A stretch of DNA of 64,000 bases from Calditrichota bacterium. Lineage in GTDB: Bacteria; CLD3. Under the pieces are notes generated by a model. It saw only the letters and a program-made list of their open reading frames with translations. It was not told the DNA's origin and made no database searches. The position numbers and the translations under genes were made by a program. How positions within the stretch are numbered: the first letter of the stretch is position 1; each line of letters begins with the position of its first letter. The DNA lies in the NCBI GenBank assembly GCA_008501735.1, contig QQUF01000032.1:1-64000 (forward strand), read 5' to 3'. This document shows, in pieces, positions 61,398 to 64,000 of this stretch.

Positions 61398-62243
61398 ATG
61401 TCTGAAAAAATCGAAATCAAAGTTGCACACAGTCCTGATTCTGACGATGCATTTATGTTTTATGCTTTGGCGAATGATAAATTGGATACCGGAAATTTAG
61501 AGTTCACTCACAAGTTAGTTGACATAGAATCGCTTAACCAAATGGCTTTAGATAATCCACATTACGAAGTTACAGCTCTTTCTTTTCACGCTTATGCTTA
61601 CTTGTCTGATAAATACGCAGTTTTACCAAGTGGCGGTTCAATGGGTGAAAATTACGGTCCAATGATTGTTGCAAAAAAAGACCTTACAATTGAAGATTTA
61701 AAAGGAATGACAATCGCAATTCCAGGTGAAATGACAAGTGCTTACTTAGCTCTCAAATTATTTTTGCCTGATTGTAAAACCGTAACTTACGACTTTAATA
61801 AAATTATGGATGCAATCGAAAAAGGTGAAGTCGAAGCTGGTTTAATCATTCACGAAGGACAAGTTCTTTACGAATCAATGGGATTCAAAAAAATTGTTGA
61901 CCTTGGAGAATGGTGGCACGAAAGAACTAACGGTTTACCACTTCCACTTGGCTGTAATGGAATTAGAAAAGACTTAGGAATGGACACGATGAAAGAAGTT
62001 TCAAGACTTCTTAAAGCAAGCATTCAACACGCTCTTGACAATCGCGAAGATGCTTTGAATTACGCTTTGACTTTTGCTCGTGGAATGGATCCGAAAATGG
62101 CAGACAAATTTGTTGGAATGTACGTCAATAACTTAACTCTTGATTACGGAGCAGATGGAAGAAAAGCTATCCAACTTTTACTCGATGAAGGTTACGAAAA
62201 AGGAATAATTCCTAACAAAGTAACTGTCGAGTTTATCGATTAA
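61398..62243 (+). CDS. MqnA/MqnD-like substrate-binding-fold protein
   Basis: 281 residues. KVAHSPDSDDAFMFYALAN, THKLVDIESLNQMAL and LPSGGSMGENYGPMIV match the MqnA/MqnD/SBP family of periplasmic-binding-protein folds without a signal peptide. MqnD makes dihydroxynaphthoate in the futalosine menaquinone route. The usual 'SPCPNDTFIF' of true MqnD is here SPDSDDAFMF, so it may be a paralogue of different function. It lies 16 bp after the ferredoxin gene. Confidence 0.8.
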   Translation: MSEKIEIKVAHSPDSDDAFMFYALANDKLDTGNLEFTHKLVDIESLNQMALDNPHYEVTALSFHAYAYLSDKYAVLPSGGSMGENYGPMIVAKKDLTIEDLKGMTIAIPGEMTSAYLALKLFLPDCKTVTYDFNKIMDAIEKGEVEAGLIIHEGQVLYESMGFKKIVDLGEWWHERTNGLPLPLGCNGIRKDLGMDTMKEVSRLLKASIQHALDNREDALNYALTFARGMDPKMADKFVGMYVNNLTLDYGADGRKAIQLLLDEGYEKGIIPNKVTVEFID

Positions 62244-62262
62244 GCTAAAGAATTTACTCCAA

Positions 62263-62772
62263 GTGAATTTTTTAATTGAAACAGAAAGGCTTCGGCTCAG
62301 AAAGTTTTTACCAAAAGATTCACTTGGCTTTTTTCATCTTAACAATGACCCGAAAGTTTTAGAATTTACGGGTGATTCTCCTTTCGCATCAGAAAACAAA
62401 GCACTAAAATTTATCCAAAATTATGATCATTACCAAAAATTTAGATTTGGTAGATGGAGTGTAATTTTAAAGGAAAACCAAAAGTCCATCGGCTTTTGTG
62501 GGCTAAAGTTCACAGAAGAATTAAATGAAATTGATTTAGGTTTTAGATTTTTCCAAGAACATTGGAACAAAGGTTTTGCAACAGAATCCTCAAAGGCTGT
62601 TTTAGATTTTGCATTTTTAGAACTAAAATTAGAAAGAATCGTAGCAAGAGCAATGCCCGAAAACAAAGCATCAATTCGAGTTATCGAAAAACTCGGAATG
62701 AACTTTGTCGAAGAACGAATTTCTGAAAATGCGAAATGGTTAATTTTTGAGAAGTTAAATGAAAACCTTTAG
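62263..62772 (+). CDS. GNAT-family N-acetyltransferase (RimJ/RimL-like)
   Basis: 169 residues from GTG 62263; no ATG fits the conserved start IETERLRLRKF. FRFFQEHWNKGFATESSKAVLDFAF carries the acetyl-CoA loop and ENKASIRVIEKLGM is the typical C-terminal block. Probably acetylates a protein N-terminus or small amine. It overlaps the next gene by 14 bp. Confidence 0.88.
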   Translation: MNFLIETERLRLRKFLPKDSLGFFHLNNDPKVLEFTGDSPFASENKALKFIQNYDHYQKFRFGRWSVILKENQKSIGFCGLKFTEELNEIDLGFRFFQEHWNKGFATESSKAVLDFAFLELKLERIVARAMPENKASIRVIEKLGMNFVEERISENAKWLIFEKLNENL

Positions 62773-63643
62773 TCTATTTTTTTTACTTTTGTTGTTCTGT
62801 TTTGAAGTTTTTGCACATCAAGGTTTTGGAATTTTGGTTGACGAGTCTGAAAATATTTTTTTCACAGACATCTCACGGCAAACAATTTGGAAAATTGATA
62901 AAAACAAGAATCTCATTCCTTTAGCAAAGGAATTTTGGTCGCATCAAATTTGTTTTGATAAAAGCCAAAATCTTTACTTCACAAACGAAGAGGTTGTAAA
63001 GGGAAAAAACGGACACAGTCTGTGGAAACTTTCAAAAAGCGGCAACTTAAAGCAAGTTATTCCACCGACTTCAAGAGACAAATTTATTTCGGATATTTTT
63101 TTAGTCTCCGAAAATGAAGAATTGGTTTTGGCGACTAATTCTAAACTATTTTTTGCACCAAATCTAGAAAACTTAGAGTCACTTTCTATTTTAAAAGAAG
63201 GTTTTGAAAGTATCCGCTCAATTTTCAATTTTGGCGATAAAATTTATGTCGTTGATGGAGATAAAATTAAAATCCTTAGTAATGAGAAAGTCGTTACTTT
63301 AGCTGAGAATTTAGTTGAAAAAGATGTGTCTAATATTTCAATGAATTTTATTCCAAACCCTAAAACCATAAATCGGTTGTTTGGGTTAGCGGTTGACGAA
63401 AGTGAAAATGTTTTTGTCGCTTACTTTGGAAACTCTCAAATCTTAAAAATAGATTCAAAAGGTGAAAAGAGTGTTTTTTATCAATCAAAAGACTCTTGGT
63501 CGCCTGTTGGAATTGCAATTTCAGAGAATGGATTAGTTGTCAAAGAGTCAAAATTTGTTGAAAAGGTTGGTTGGCTTGGACCAAAAATCATAAAAGTTTC
63601 TTGGGATAAAAAAGTAGAAGAAATTTTGAAACTTAAAGATTAA
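62759..63643 (+). CDS. exported NHL/SMP-30-like beta-propeller protein
   Basis: 294 residues. Signal peptide to about residue 19 (EVFAHQ). Repeated blades: GILVDESENIFFTDISRQTIWKI, ICFDKSQNLYFTNEE, GLAVDESENVFVAYFGNSQILKI. Layout fits a six-bladed propeller of the NHL/gluconolactonase-like kind. Periplasmic; ligand unknown. Confidence 0.82.
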   Translation: MKTFSLFFLLLLFCFEVFAHQGFGILVDESENIFFTDISRQTIWKIDKNKNLIPLAKEFWSHQICFDKSQNLYFTNEEVVKGKNGHSLWKLSKSGNLKQVIPPTSRDKFISDIFLVSENEELVLATNSKLFFAPNLENLESLSILKEGFESIRSIFNFGDKIYVVDGDKIKILSNEKVVTLAENLVEKDVSNISMNFIPNPKTINRLFGLAVDESENVFVAYFGNSQILKIDSKGEKSVFYQSKDSWSPVGIAISENGLVVKESKFVEKVGWLGPKIIKVSWDKKVEEILKLKD

Positions 63644-63697
63644 GTTAGACTTGCAATTTGGGCAAAAATAAAAATGAAAACAAACTGAGAGAGTTTG

Positions 63698-64000
63698 ATG
63701 AAAAAATTACGCATTGGAATTGATGCAACTGCTTTACCACCGAATCTTTCAGGAGCAGGAAAATATATTTTTCAACTAATTTTAAACCTTTCAAAGATTG
63801 ACACCGAAAATGAATATTTCATTTTTACAAATTCCCGAATTTTTTTTTCTAAAATTAAAAATCCGAATTTCAGATTTCAAGAATTCAACTTTACAAGTAG
63901 ATTAAAAAGAATTTTGTGGGAGCAAAACTCCTTACCAAAATTTACAAAAGAGCTCAAACTTGACATTCTCCATTCACCTCACTACACTTTTCCACTTAAA
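63698..64000 (+). CDS. glycosyltransferase family 4-like protein (N-terminal part, cut by window end)
   Basis: The first 101 codons are open to the window edge. ATG 63698 follows gagagagtttg. The N-terminus LRIGIDATALPPNLSGAGKY, then LDILHSPHYTFPL, is the acceptor-binding part of GT4 glycosyltransferases. A sugar-polymer role is likely; the catalytic C-terminal domain lies beyond the window. Confidence 0.8.
   Translation, partial: MKKLRIGIDATALPPNLSGAGKYIFQLILNLSKIDTENEYFIFTNSRIFFSKIKNPNFRFQEFNFTSRLKRILWEQNSLPKFTKELKLDILHSPHYTFPLK

Overview
The window is AT-rich, almost fully coding DNA from a bacterium of the Bacteroidota/Ignavibacteriota/Kapabacteria side of the FCB group. Five large secreted proteins end in a type IX secretion (T9SS) C-terminal domain of the 'NFPNPFNPSTTI ... 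SGVYFYRL' kind typical of that group. Also present are a bacillithiol gene (bshC), a long-form ispH, a menaquinone-type (MqnA/MqnD-like) protein and a pyruvate:ferredoxin oxidoreductase. The exact phylum cannot be fixed from the sequence alone.

Layout. 1-8.1 kb: bshC-ispH, a three-receiver hybrid histidine kinase, thyA-folA, and a glutamate-receptor-like K+ channel. 8.1-13.2 kb: two tiny ORFs, a lipoprotein, and a lipoprotein alpha-amylase coupled to asnB. 13.2-18.3 kb: an island-like operon of a 1430-residue NACHT/STAND NTPase with a C-terminal PD-(D/E)xK-like nuclease, a DUF2087 protein and an SRPBCC-like protein; this is the best candidate for an undescribed defence system. 18.3-31.6 kb: pyruvate:ferredoxin oxidoreductase split into two genes, T9SS proteins, copA, an orphan molybdo-hydroxylase FAD subunit carrying a 4Fe-4S cysteine loop, and glutamate dehydrogenase. 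31.6-42.1 kb: a DinB-like protein, lysC-lysA, an RNase H, a T9SS metallopeptidase, and a detached cell-wall cluster fragment mraY-murD-ftsW. 42.2-51.8 kb: a cytochrome c-like gene overlapping a hidden selenoprotein gene (SelW/Rdx family, CxxU with in-frame UGA), trkA, a SNF2 helicase, T9SS proteins with CHRD and DUF4331 domains, a TPR protein and an AraC regulator. 51.8-57.1 kb: a DUF559 nuclease and a single-chain Type ISP/IIG-like restriction-modification enzyme bracketed by a composite palindromic repeat, plus an unknown 345-residue protein. 57.2-64 kb: a four-gene membrane/stress operon (FGE-like lipoprotein, epimerase, MscS, MBL hydrolase) and a forward run (thioredoxin-like ferredoxin, MqnA/MqnD-like protein, GNAT, beta-propeller, start of a glycosyltransferase).

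Several palindromic repeat families (acctgacaggt-type, tagagacg-type, ctaaccacc-type, and a TCATTC..GGAATCC-type) lie in intergenic regions. Two of them sit inside the 5' ends of exported-protein genes. Strong hairpins separate most transcription units. UGA is a normal stop here (thyA and the STAND gene end in TGA), which supports selenocysteine recoding in the SelW-like gene. No tRNA, rRNA, CRISPR array, transposase or integrase was found.
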